This document shows positions 44,561-56,400 of a DNA stretch of 64,000 nucleotides, in pieces (the stretch's first letter is position 1; each line of letters opens with the position of its first letter). The translations under genes were made by a program, and so were the position numbers. Below the pieces are notes generated by a model. It was not told the origin of the DNA. It ran no database searches and saw nothing but the letters and a program-made list of their open reading frames with translations. The DNA comes from Trissonchulus latispiculum. Lineage: Eukaryota; Nematoda; Enoplea; Enoplida; Ironidae. The stretch is taken from positions 24,218 to 88,217 of the forward strand of contig JASAND010004077.1 in the NCBI GenBank assembly GCA_030248195.1, read 5' to 3'.

Positions 44561-47500
44561 ATGCTTCGATTCATTCTGGTCACGGTACTGGCAGTTCAGG
44601 TAGGCAAGCTAACTCCCTGTCTTGCATATACACAGCATCCGTGAAACCGGACCAGCACCAACTCAGTTGCAACAATATAACATGCAACTGTGCAGTAAAG
44701 TTAGCATGAAGAGACCTTTCATTCTAACTTAATACTGTAGCAGCTCCTGTGACTGACTTGACGGGTGAATGCCTTCGGATAGATGAGTACAGAATTGAGA
44801 CTCTTTACCATTATGTATGCATGCGCATGTTGTCACTCTTTCTACTCATTCATGCTTGATGAAGTGGCAAGCTCGCCCTGTCACGCCTGTCTCGTTACAC
44901 CCATATTGGACCTGTCCTCGGTCACCAGCAAGTCATTTAAGCTACCGTGTGTAGAGGACGCGGATTATCTCCTGTAGCTTCGGTTTCTTTTGATCCCGAT
45001 GGCTACATCTGCGTGGTTAAATTATTGTGATAGGATCTGTCCGTAGCACACATAGTTGAAGCACTGACCGTTTGGCCATAGAATGGCTGAAAACGGATGA
45101 TTGGATAATTTAACAGATATCAAGATTTAATCATTGTATAGAAGATTTCTTGCCAAAGGTTGAAAGCTGAAATTGTTAAAATTCAAATATACCTTACGAT
45201 GGGAGCATCGATTAATACAACTTGACCGGGATTTGATGAAGTGGAGTCATTTTAGGTCCTGTGCGGGCCCGAAATGATGATGGGACCTCCAGTGGCCACA
45301 ATGGACGAATGCTTGACTATGATGAAAGACATGAAAGAAAAACATGTAGCTCACGAAAAGGAATATCTGAAAACAAAAGGAACATGCATGGACAAGTAAA
45401 CTTTGGCAATTCTCTCATTGAATAAATTGTTTCTTGCACTTTGATCGATGTTAGTCACAGGTATTTGTGATCTTTAATACTATCCTTTTCTTTCAGGTGG
45501 TAGCATGACACTGGTCAGGTAGTCACATTAGAACTCCGATTTTAGTTCGTCAATGACTGCATTTGAACCGTATCTTTCGCACAGCAGGCACTGTCGTCAA
45601 ATGCAGTGATGTACATAACTTTAACAACAAGCAATATTGTTTGCAAAATGTTTACTGTTTACTGCGTTCCAATTTTATAAATTGTAGGCCTGCTGCGCAG
45701 TGAAAGGCTATCTGGAAGTTGATTATTAATTTGTAGGAAGGAAAATTATATACTGGATACCGACTCTTCAAATTTAGCTGTTGCCGTCTGTTCACTACAG
45801 TGATAGAGAAATACAACTGCAACCATTGCCATTATCCAATGCTTTATCCTTTGTATATAAAAAATTGAATATAATCTAAAGCTTCCTTTACCTACATGAT
45901 GTGTAAAAACAATAAGCCACTCTCTGCAAAAAGCGGTCAGAGATTTTTTACTGTCAGTGCAAAAGAAATCGGTTTATTCCGATTTAATATTTTCCATTTC
46001 TGACTCCTGTTCACTTTATGAGTCATCGTTAATGAAGAATTTCAAAATAGAATCTCATTATATCTGCTGAGGCACAGCTGGAAAAACTCAAGCAAAATGT
46101 GTAAAGCCCGGTTTATACTTGTCCGTTTGTCCGTTTGGGCTTTTGACCGTTTGGGCGTAAGAAAAGTTGAGCAGTGTTGAACACTTTCTTACGCCCAAAC
46201 GCCCAAACGGACAAACGGCCACACGGACAAGTATAAACCGGGCTTAACTGTTTTTAGATGCTTACCGGACGGTGCTAAAGAATGCTTCCAAGTAAAGGAA
46301 TTGATAGATACGTTCTTGACAGAAGCAGAAGAATTGAAAAAGGAATTCGAAGTGAAGTCCGAAGCTGCACAAGAGTGCCTCAAGAAAGCAGCTGATGAGG
46401 ATAAAGAAAAACCCAAATTCGAACGAAGGTCAGTGACTTTAGGGCGTTTTCAATGTCATCAATATACAGATTGACAACTGATTAATAATAGTTTATCTTC
46501 GGCACATGTCTACTTCTATTAATTTTTTGCATAATAAACTAGAAAATAGTTTCTTCTTTCCTATGTGCAAGCATTCTTGTCTTTTGTCAGGTGCTCATCG
46601 GAACCGGTATTTTTCAATCCTATGTGCGCCAAAGCTGTAATCCACAAGTTCTTGAACGAAGAAACCACAAGTTGTATGGATGAATGCATGGGTCCGTTTG
46701 GCTTCCTCAAGGGCAAGGGCAAAGGCAAGGGTAAAGGCAAAGGAAAGGGTCCTCCACCACTTCCTGGTCCTCCTCCAGAAGTTCTACCTCTCCCAGCACC
46801 GGAACGCAAACGACGCGATGCCGGCTTTGGCAAGGGCAAAGGTCCGCCACCACCCATGTGCATTGAGCGATTGTAAGTAATGCGGATTTAGTGAAATATA
46901 AATGTGAGTATAAAATTATCACTCGTGGGTGAAAAAATTAGTTGTGAGTAATGAAACCACCTGGTTTGTTGAAACTGGAAAATTCATTAAAATAAAGCGG
47001 TACTTAATTTGTAAAATGTGACATTTCTATCACGGTGTGCATTAAACCGATAAGATAATCGTTACATAGTAGTATTTGTGGATATCAGATACCATTGTTG
47101 AATTCATTCAGTGGAGAGTCACTATTTGATATATTCTGCATAATCTGAACATTTCTATATTCTTTTAGCTGCAAATTGAGCACACTTGAAAGCTGTGCCA
47201 AAGAAAGCGGATTGGAAGAACTGAAAAAGAAAGTAGAGGAAAAGGTAGAGAAACTTTTCCAGGACATGGAAGCTCAATTCCCCAAATCCTGTGAATGTCT
47301 CAAGAAATATGCCGAAGGAGCCGGAATCGAGTAAGACGATGTCATGCTTCGATACCTGGAGGCTTCAGTGAAACTCTCCATATATACTGAAGTGCTACTG
47401 TTATTTTAAGTTATTGAGGACATAATCAACGCATTGGTGTTTGTGTTGCAATCTCTTGGAAACTCCAATTAGAATTAATCAGAAACAGAGACGAATTATT

Positions 47501-49575
47501 AATCATGACAAAGCATTCAGGTCAAATGATCTTATGCAACCTTGGCGTGTCAGTCATGAGTTGACTGTCACACGGAATTTCTGATTGCATATTATATATA
47601 GCGGCAGGCTCAACAACATTGTGACAGTGAAATGCATATATTATACCAACGCTGTTTCTAAACCTCTGGGTATCACTGTTGGCTGTTTATGTGATTGTTA
47701 CTGGTTAAATATGACTAAAGCTTTGGGTTTAGATTGCCAGCTTCCATTAAAGATACACCATGCGACCAGTTGCCTAATCACGATGTCTGTGAAGAATTCA
47801 AACCCCCAATGCATTCGGGCAGCAGTTCTATGGAAGAGAGTTCAGAAGGTGGAGATATGTTTTGTGGTTTATTCTTTAAATACCTGAATTACCCCATGAC
47901 TAACAGTTGAAAATGATTTTTCCATTTTTGGCTGCCATTTTTTACTGGGAGCGACCAGAGAGATGGTACTGCCTCCAATCGATAGAAAATTAATTCCTCT
48001 TCATCTTACAATTAAATATGAAGGGTTCCCGATGCACGCAGGAAAAGTTAGGAGCCGTAAAACTCAGGCAAAGTAGGATTGTTTGCTAAACGTTCATTGC
48101 AGAAAATCAACTAATTAATTTCTAGGTGTAAGAGTTGATTCTGAAACTAAATAAACCATGCATTATTTCAATGAACATAACTTCCCTATCACCTGCAGTG
48201 TTGGGATTGGCCGAAAATTTCCATGGTTGGCTTGGCTTGGCTTGGCCGGAGTTTGAAGTTGGCCGGCCAATTGGCCGTTGGCCGTTGGCCGGCCAACGGC
48301 CAATGGCCAACGGCCAATTGGCTGGCCGTTGGCCGTTGGCCGATGGCCGGCCAATGGCCGTTGGCCGGCCAACGGCCAACTGGTTGACCGTTGGCCGCTC
48401 GTTGATCGTTGGCTGTTTCTTGGCCGTAAGCTATTGGCCGCTCTTTAGCTATTTGTCAACGTTGGCGAGCTGGAATTTACTATTTTTATTCGTCTACCAT
48501 GCTTAATTAGGCGTCAACTTAATTAAACTTTATTTCAATAGTACAATTTACAATATTTGTAAAATATATAGTTTTTCCAAATATTTAGCTCCAACCCGCG
48601 ATAGCTCTGTTTTAACTTTGCTGGAGGACCGCAATAAAGTGATGAGACGTTCACCGCCAGACAAATTTAAAAACTACGTTGTTAGCACACTTAAAATTTG
48701 CATGCAATTAGCAAATTTAATTGTAAAATAACGCTAATAACGATAAAATTTGTCAACATCTAAGTGAAAATCTGTAGTACTGTATCTAATGTAAAGTTTA
48801 TACAGCAACATGTTTACGATATTATGCAGCAAAATTAAATTTTTCAACTCAGTTAACGCACAAAATCAGTAAATTTGAGCTTGGCCAGCACTCGGCCATT
48901 GGCCAGCCAACGGCCAACGGCCAGCCAGTTGGCCGTTGGCCGTTGGCCAAGTCAACTGACCGAGATTTTCTCGGCCAACGGCCAATGGCTTGGCCGGCCA
49001 ATGGCCGGCCATTGGCCAGCCATTGACCGCACCGGCCAATGCACAACAGATAGTGAAAAGCACAGAACTTGAACTAGAACAGGGCTTCAAATCATCAAAA
49101 TTTTTATTGTCGTGCGAAAAGGTATAGAAACTAGATTTTTCTAGCAGGCGTGGAAATACCTATTCTCCCAAAATGGAGTCGACGTGTTGAAGAAAAAAGA
49201 ACCAAATGCTCAGACTGTCAACTGGCAACTGGCCTCAGCCCTGAAAAATAAGTTGTCGAAAATCGCCACTTGGGCCATATGGCCCATCCGGCATTAAAGG
49301 GTTAAGGCATACCTTTATCTTCGAATTTTCTCAGACTGAGCAGCTAGTCGTACTCCTTAAACACTGTCGTATTTGCAGTTAAACTATAGTTAGTCTGCTT
49401 GCTCCTTTGTTTAGGTACCTCTGAAGAAAGTGAAGAAGGGAGCGAACCGGCTGATGCAGCTGGTGGTGGTGACGACATGGAGGAGTCTGAGGCTGAAGAG
49501 GACCCAGAAACGAAGAGACGTCGGAGAAGTGTCGCCAGAATCCTCAGTGATGGAATCAAAGGATTGCATTATTAA
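44561..49575 (+). CDS. Secreted Cys-rich helical protein, gene 1 of a tandem pair (7 exons, 356 aa)
   Basis: Exons by splice sites and phase: 44561-44599, 45256-45395, 46258-46428, 46591-46872, 47169-47330, 47733-47848, 49415-49575; all introns GT-AG and the frame is continuous to the TAA. Exon 1 encodes the start of a signal peptide (MLRFILVTVLAV). Exons 3, 4 and 5 are phase 2-2 and each starts with a Cys codon completed just after the junction. Exon 3 has C-x7-C then Cys near its end; exon 5 has C-x8-C, a charged helix and C-E-C; exon 6 has C-x8-C. Exon 4 carries an insert of (KG)n, Pro-rich sequence and RKRR. Exon 7 is an acidic stretch, then KRRRR and a 15-residue C-terminus. The product is probably extracellular and disulphide-bonded, with proteolytic processing possible. 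I do not recognise the family; it recalls invertebrate haemolymph or DUF19-like Cys-helix proteins only in style. Confidence 0.72.
46105..46244. mobile_element. 140 bp MITE (AGCCCGGTT ends, TAA duplication) in intron 2 of gene 1
   Basis: Arms begin AGCCCGGTTTATACTTGTCC and its complement; TAA flanks both ends (46102-46104 and 46245-46247). Subterminal words are GTCCGTTTG/TTTGGGC. It ends 13 nt before exon 3 (46258), so its tip plus the duplicated TAA form part of the splice-acceptor region. Confidence 0.85.
48196..49048. mobile_element. hAT-like MITE with GGCCGTT subterminal repeats, in intron 6 of gene 1
   Basis: Left tip CAGTGTTGGGATTGGCC; right end GGCCAATGCACAACA. Dense GGCCGTTGGCC/GGCCAACGGCC words fill both ends (about 48250-48440 and 48885-49035), with an AT-rich middle and no coding frame. 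The right tip has changed, so no target duplication can be read. A fragment of the same family lies at 51056-51136. Confidence 0.65.
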
Positions 49576-50290
49576 ACATACACAACAATTGTGACAATTT
49601 CTCATTGCGATTTTACTATCCTATTTTCTGTGAATTATACTGCAAACAGTACAGAGTAAATCGATTGTGTCAATCAAGTTAGAAAAAGCAAAAATTCTGG
49701 ATTCTAGCAATCCATGTTTCTGGGTTCACTTCAGCTTTTACATTAATTAATCTTATTACTCAATCAAAAATTCTATTGGTTATGTAATGTTATTTTTGCA
49801 GTGATTAATCGTGACGCGAAATAATTAGGTGACCAGAAATAATATTAATTCTTCATTTAGCAGAAATAACATTTTTTGGAAAATTAGAGCTATATATACA
49901 CAAAAACGTATGTCGATATTACCACCCGGCGCCCATGGCTTACATGACGTTTTCTGACGGACGCTTTGATGTTTCATTAATTACAATTTATAAATTTGTG
50001 ACACAATCTGGCAAGACAGGTATATCGTGCTTTGATGGGGGTTGGTACTAGTGTTTCGATCACTGGTACAATTAATTCAGCCTACAATCAAAGTCATGTG
50101 CCCAGAGTTGAGTTTCTTGTTAACCAATTACGGTTTATTGGTGACAGTTTAATGAAAGCGGCTTTTTTATTTTATCCACAGACAATGGAACGGAAGCGAG
50201 GTTAAATAGAAACTCAGGTTTGCTAATAAAGTAGCCTTGAAATTTAATGACATTTAAATGTCATAAACATTTTAAACAATCCCTGTCAAA
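49576..50290. other. Intergenic spacer between the tandem paralogues
   Basis: AT-rich, about 0.8 kb between the stop of gene 1 and the ATG of gene 2. No AATAAA directly after gene 1; nothing else supportable. Confidence 0.35.
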
Positions 50291-50291
50291 G

Positions 50292-50300
50292 CATAAAAAG
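50292..50300 (+). promoter_or_regulatory. TATA-like box of secreted-protein gene 2
   Basis: CATAAAAAG about 100 bp before the ATG at 50401, in a position comparable to the TATA of gene 1 but with a longer leader. Confidence 0.4.
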
Positions 50301-50400
50301 GACCAAAAAGTTGTCCAAAAGTTTATTAGCGCTGCTAGAAGCATCTAACATTGTTGCAACGGCATAGCTGTTTTTCGAGGCAAGGATATTTCTGTCCAAA

Positions 50401-53400
50401 ATGAAATTTGTAGTGCACTGCTGCCTTTTACTGTTTGCTTATCTGGTAAGAGCTTAAATAATTAGCTATAATCAATAACATTACAACCACATTTATATAA
50501 TATTTTAGTATAATTTATTAGAACATTATATTTATCATTATGAATATATACCGAAATCGTAGGAAACGTATTCATATTCATTGGCAGGGCCTTGGCTCGA
50601 TGATCCTTCCAATTCCTCAATTTCTTAACACTTCATTAATTGAGCTAAAACTTAGTATGGTTATGTTTGCGACCATGCTGAGTTTAAATATGGCAACATT
50701 TTTCTATTTCGAACAATTGCATAGATATTTTCGACTCCATAAGGGGAGAAGGACCAAGCGAACCAGAAAAGCTTAGCATTTCGTTAGCTGAGTATGTATA
50801 TACAAGCTTACTGCTTCAGCTTTTTTACCGAATTGCTACTAGACACTAGCTGAATCGAAAACCGAACTTCAGATCCTTATTTTTCGACCCATAAAATTCC
50901 TATAGCAAAGCTGAAGGCAAAAGTTTCTGGTTTTCCATGGTCCTCCCTCATTTCGATTAGAAAAAACCTAAGTTTGCAAAATCGAAAAATTTTGCCATAT
51001 TTGAATGTTGTTGTTGGAAACAAACCCATATCAAATTCTTATACCAACGACCAAAGGTTTGGCCGGCCAATGGTTTGCCCGGCCAATGCCCGGCCGTTGG
51101 CCAGCCATTGACCGCCCCAGCCAACGCACAACACTAATCTAATCTCCAATCCCTCACGTTGCTTTCGAAAAATCTGTGTTCAAAACAAAATAATCGCGGT
51201 TTTGCCGAAATCATTATTCGGCCAAATCTCCAGCTTCAAGCAATAAATTTAAACTAACAGGCGTGGGTAAACGACAAACGTGCAATTAAGGATGTATCCG
51301 TCGAGTATAAATACATAAATTAGTGACGAGGATCGGATCGGATAGGCAGTAAAACATTTAACCGATCCGATTCAGTAAAATTATTCGTCGATCCGATTCG
51401 ATCCAATCAGGGTCCTGGATCACTCGATCTGATCCGATCCGGCAATTCGGGTCTGCTTTTTTTGAAACTTATTTTAAAGTCGGTTTTGCATTGTAAAACA
51501 CATCATACACACTAATTTGACTGAGCTAGCTTCATTTTACTATTCCGACAAACAAATTCATAAGGAATTACGAAAAATTGTTGACGTAAAATTTCAGAAG
51601 ATAGGGAGCCAGACAATGAACGCTACAGATTGCTAACGTAACAAAGAAAATACGAAATCACGTTATCAGTTAAAAGCAATAAGGCTGAGAATTAAATTCT
51701 CCAAAACTGAAGCTATATATAACTGTTTTGGATTATTGGATGTTTTTGGAACTAAAAATACAATTTTATTTGGTTGGCGGGCGAGTTGCTGACTCAAGCT
51801 GAAGCTTGAACGGCAGCTAAACATACAACATGAATTTGTCTCATTGTTGGAGTTAATTGGTATTTTAAACTTTTTTAATTAAAACGGAATTACTTGCAAA
51901 CTTGCACTTGAACTTGCGTTCACAGTTTTCAAGTCTGGCAACTTGCTCAGCTAATTTCCTTAAGAAAAGTTTTATGAAACATGACTTGAGCTTGCGATTC
52001 AAGTACAAGTGCAAGTTCAAGGTTAGCCCATATCCTGATTTCGTTCGTAGATGCCACATGAATCGCATATAATGTGGTGTGCGCAAGAATTAAGCAGGTT
52101 ATTAAGTGCGAAACTACGCAGCACAATATATATTGTCCCTGAGAAACTGAAAACTTAAAGCAGCAAATGTTGTAGAAGGAAAATAGGAAAAGGAAAGGTT
52201 TGTGCGCAAATAAAACAGCAATTTAGGGATAATTGGAGTCAGGTGAGCAAATTCACATGGGTCAACCCATTACAAATATACCGCCTCCGCAGGTATAAAA
52301 CTAATCTGGTGTCTCGTCTGCCTGCCTAGAGATTAAAATGCTAAACATTTCTTAACTTTTCACCTAAAATACGGGACTTGTCCCAGAATGCAATTTTTGT
52401 AAAAGACTAAAGCCGTAGGACTGAAAAATGCACGAAAGGAAACCAACACCATAAATAAGGTCTCCATAAATACTGTGTAAACTGTGATTAGACTTGAAAT
52501 GACGTGAAATTCCTTTTTACATTAATTAAATAAAAATATTAATTAAAAGTATTTGTGAAAATTAAAGCTGTTCCCCCTAAGAAAAACTGGCAAAATTAAA
52601 AAAGAGTTGACCAAGTGGGAATAAACTGAAAAAGACTAGACGCTGGGATCAACTCTACAGTATATACTGCTGAGTCGACAAACTGGGGGTCACTGGGGAC
52701 AAATCATTGAAATTATGAAAACTTGTTGACACTTTTGATTTCGCAGTCGGCACTTTAGCTCAAACTGCGATACAAATATTAATTTCTGTCTAAATGAGGT
52801 GATTCCCCCAAAAGCCACTTCATAAACCTTTGTGACATCAGAGCAACATCTTTTTGAATGAACACACAGCATACACGCAACCGCTAGCTCCATTCACACC
52901 AATAATCTCCGACTAAATAGCCAATCGCCCCGGAAACAGTAAAGCCCGGTTCACAATGGCGATTGTGCTTTGTGCTTTGTGCTTTTGCGCTTTTCCGCAT
53001 TTGTGCTGTTGGTGTGCTTTGAGAATGTTCAACAATGTTGAAGATTTTAGTTTGTGCTTTTGTGCTCTCCAATCAAATCAAGCCAATCTCTTTGTTGATT
53101 GGCTGGAACACAGGATAAGAAACAGTTAATGAAATCAGCTACAGTAGTCTTAGTAAAATATTAAATTATTTTTGAGTAGACAGTGTCCACCAAGACCAAC
53201 CAAAAGCATAAATAGTGAATAGTTTTTATACCCGTCAGAATACACACTTTTCGAAAATGGGTATTAAATTCCTTCATAGTCCTATGCCAAGAGTAAGTTT
53301 CGGGAGATCTGGTCCAACGCTTGGAGGGGATGGCTGCGAAGTTTAGCAGCATATGATAAATTCGAATATTTTCGAATTATCTTCGCAGCCATCCCCTTGA

Positions 53401-56400
53401 AGCTTCCCCCTCCAGACCCACAGCAACAACTACAACAACAACAACAACAACTACAACAACAGCAACAACAACAGTACAACAACAGCAGCAACAACCATAA
53501 CAACACCAACGACGGATTGCCCCCCTCACTCGCCAGGGGTTACCAGGCGAGTGGTAAGACCTTTGAGAAGGTATTTTAGTTTTATTATAATATATTGTTT
53601 GGAAATAATATTAGGCATGGCGGGTGGAAAAGGTCCCGCTGTGTCTAATTTTATTTCTAAATTAAATTATCAAATTTTTTCTTTTTAGCAGGCGGATCTT
53701 CCTACTTTCCTATTTAAGGCTCGGCCCCTCCCTTCGCTTCCTTTTCTGCAGCCTTTTCTTTTTCTACCCATGCCTTCCGAGCAGGCATAAATAGTCATCC
53801 GCCAACTTCGTCGCTATAGGTAAGCGGGGGGCAGCCTGCGTTGCTAACAGACAACGCAGGCTGCCTTGGGGGCGACTGAGGCTACTTCAGTTAATCTGAA
53901 GTTGGCCAATAACCGCACGCCGGCTTGGCTTGGGGTTCACGTTTTCTATCCATGAACTTCGCTTCTCCGCTTCTTGTCCGCCTTCTGCAAAAGGACTGCG
54001 GAGAGCAGCACCTAACAGGCCTACTACAGTGCCTAACCGGTGGCTGAGTCCGAACTAAAAAAAATGCCAAGAGTAAATTAAAAATTAGTTCGGAGAAGTA
54101 ATACACACAGGAATATTTTGTTATTTAATTTCTAAGCAATTACAATTATAATTCACTAATCTTAAAACCTTTCGTAGTGTTGGTTATTTAATTTTTGGAT
54201 AATTTCGATGTCACATGACCTGTGGCTTTTGTGATTGTGCTTTCGCATCGTGAACTACATATGTGTTTCCAGTCTCCTGAACACAAAGCACAAAGCACTC
54301 TCTCCTGAGCACTCAGCACAAAGCACATAAGGCAAAAGCACAAAGCACAAAAGACAAAGCACAAAGCACAAAGCACTCCATCGTGAACCGGGCTTAATAT
54401 GTTTTGAAAGGGCCTGCAAGCAAGAGGACAATCTAAATTTAAACTTATGCACAATATGCACTATAGAACTATAATGAAATGTTCTTCTGAAAGCATTTAA
54501 ACATTTTGTTTATGTTATGGTGCTAATTATGAACTTTTGATAAGAAGTTAGACAGGAAAGTGTCGAGCAGAATTAAGGCTCAAGCATCTACTAGGACTCT
54601 GAAAGCTTATGTTTACTGAAGTTGAAAATTTTGAACACTTAATTTTCAACTGTAATTGTTCTAGGTATCAACTAGTGCAGAAACCTCAAATTTGAGGGAA
54701 CGTCTCCGCGCAGCACTGGCGAAAAATGGCGTGGCAGACAAAGAAAAGATGTTTAGCAGGGGCTCTGCCGCAATTGAATGGAGAGCCGAAAGCGATGGTC
54801 CCGAGACATTGGATGAATGCGCAGATCACCTGAAAGAATCCTTGACTGCCCATTTTGGGGAACAGAAAGGAGCCTTTGAAGAGCAGACAGAATGCAGTGA
54901 AGGGTATCTTAGATTATTTGAGATTTTAGACAACTAATGACAGATCACTCTTTGTAAAATGCTTTGTGAAAACAGCATTAATGTTTGTGCTTTTGTTAAC
55001 TTTGTTTTGCTACTCCTGACATAAACAAAAAGTAAAACCGGAGCTTTCTTTTACGGAGCAAACTTTTAAGGAAAATAGTTTTCCTACATATTTTCTACTG
55101 TGTGTGAGCATTTTATGATGGAGCTCGAGGGAGATTCTGTGAAGTCTACCCCAACTTCAAGGAGGGTTTACCCCTAAAAACGGTCAAAATGTTAAAGCGT
55201 CTACCATAAAATGAATAAAAATTGCTTATATATAGTTTACAGATTTGAGTTGAAAAACAGTAAAAACTGACGATTTTAGGTGAATTTAAGATTTTGAAAA
55301 TAATGTTTGCACAAATCGCAAAATTTGTGTAAAAATTTTTAATTTTTGGTCAGAGTTTTTAGAGATCTATCTGATTTTGCTTCTCGCTTAGGGGGCTTGC
55401 CCTCTTTCACAGGTTGGGATCTGCCTACACCTCCTCATCCTCTCACAATATCCTATGATCGTGCACAGCTTATCAATCCTGAAGCATACCATTGTAACGA
55501 CATGACATATGAACCATGCATCTGATTAGCTACATCGTAGTTTCTTGAGCATGATTAATGAACAACAGAAAGTTTCAAACAGCACCCGAAAAGCTCGGAC
55601 ACTCTGGCGGGACTCGAACCTCCTCTCATAAAGCGCAGACGCTCTACCAACTGAGCCAAAGGTGCTTCAGTTGAATGAGCTTTAACCAGAGTTCGAATCC
55701 AATTCTACAACCAAAGAAATAAGTCATGATATTGCATTTACAGAATGAAGGGATAGATTAAAATTAATCCTTATTAAAGAAACAGGGGCTCGGATTAAAC
55801 GGATCAAAATTTAAGCTAGCGAGTTAATTCAATTGAACGGATTAAATTTAACCCTATTTCTTTGGTGTACCTAGGATTGATAATTTAATCTAATTATGCT
55901 TCGTTATTCCCACTTAGGATTGAAAAAAATCAACGAGTTTAATTTTTTTAATCCGACCTGATGAATCGCTGATTTCAAAGAAAATTTAAACCATTTAATT
56001 CGCCTACTGCAATTTCAACCAGTATTAATCCTTGTGCAGCTATGCGGATTAAACTGATTAAAGTTGGCAGCTTAAAATGGTTTAATGGCGGATTAAGTAG
56101 ATTAAAATTGAAGCGAGTAATCCGTGCATTAGAAATGGTCCTATCAAAAAGTTAATTTCAATCGGTTTAATCGTACCTTTGTTAATTCTAAGCCGTGCAA
56201 TTCAGCATTAAATTACAGCGATAATCTGGCTGATTTTTAGTTCGTTTAATCCGGTCACCTTGTCTTTAAAGAAATAGGGCCATAGTGATGCACGAAGCGT
56301 CAACTAATATAATTTAGATAGAATCGACTGCACCGCACCGCCATACCCAGAAAAAGTTCAGGGGCTTATAAGTCGAGTTTAAAAAGCTATATTGAGAATT

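Larger units (their letters stand above)
52943..54394. mobile_element. 1.45 kb TIR element (AGCCCGGTT ends, TAA duplication), intron 1 of gene 2
   Basis: Ends AGCCCGGTTCAC and GTGAACCGGGCT with TAA at 52940-52942 and 54395-54397. Subterminal repeats of GTGCTTTGTGCTTT on the left and AAAGCACAAAGCAC on the right. The interior contains an inverted repeat (53319-53341 with 53381-53403), a CAA/CAG array (53413-53505) and dispersed repeat copy 2 (53612-54050). No transposase. Confidence 0.82.

Noticed and set aside
48122..49090. Trp/Pro/Gly-rich frames on both strands
   Set aside because: GGCCGTT repeat words of a MITE.
53282..53579. Poly-Gln and poly-Cys frames
   Set aside because: Products of the CAA/CAG array; no gene context.
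54188..54461. Cys/Leu/Phe-rich minus-strand frames
   Set aside because: They translate AAAGCACAAAGCAC words at the end of the TIR element.
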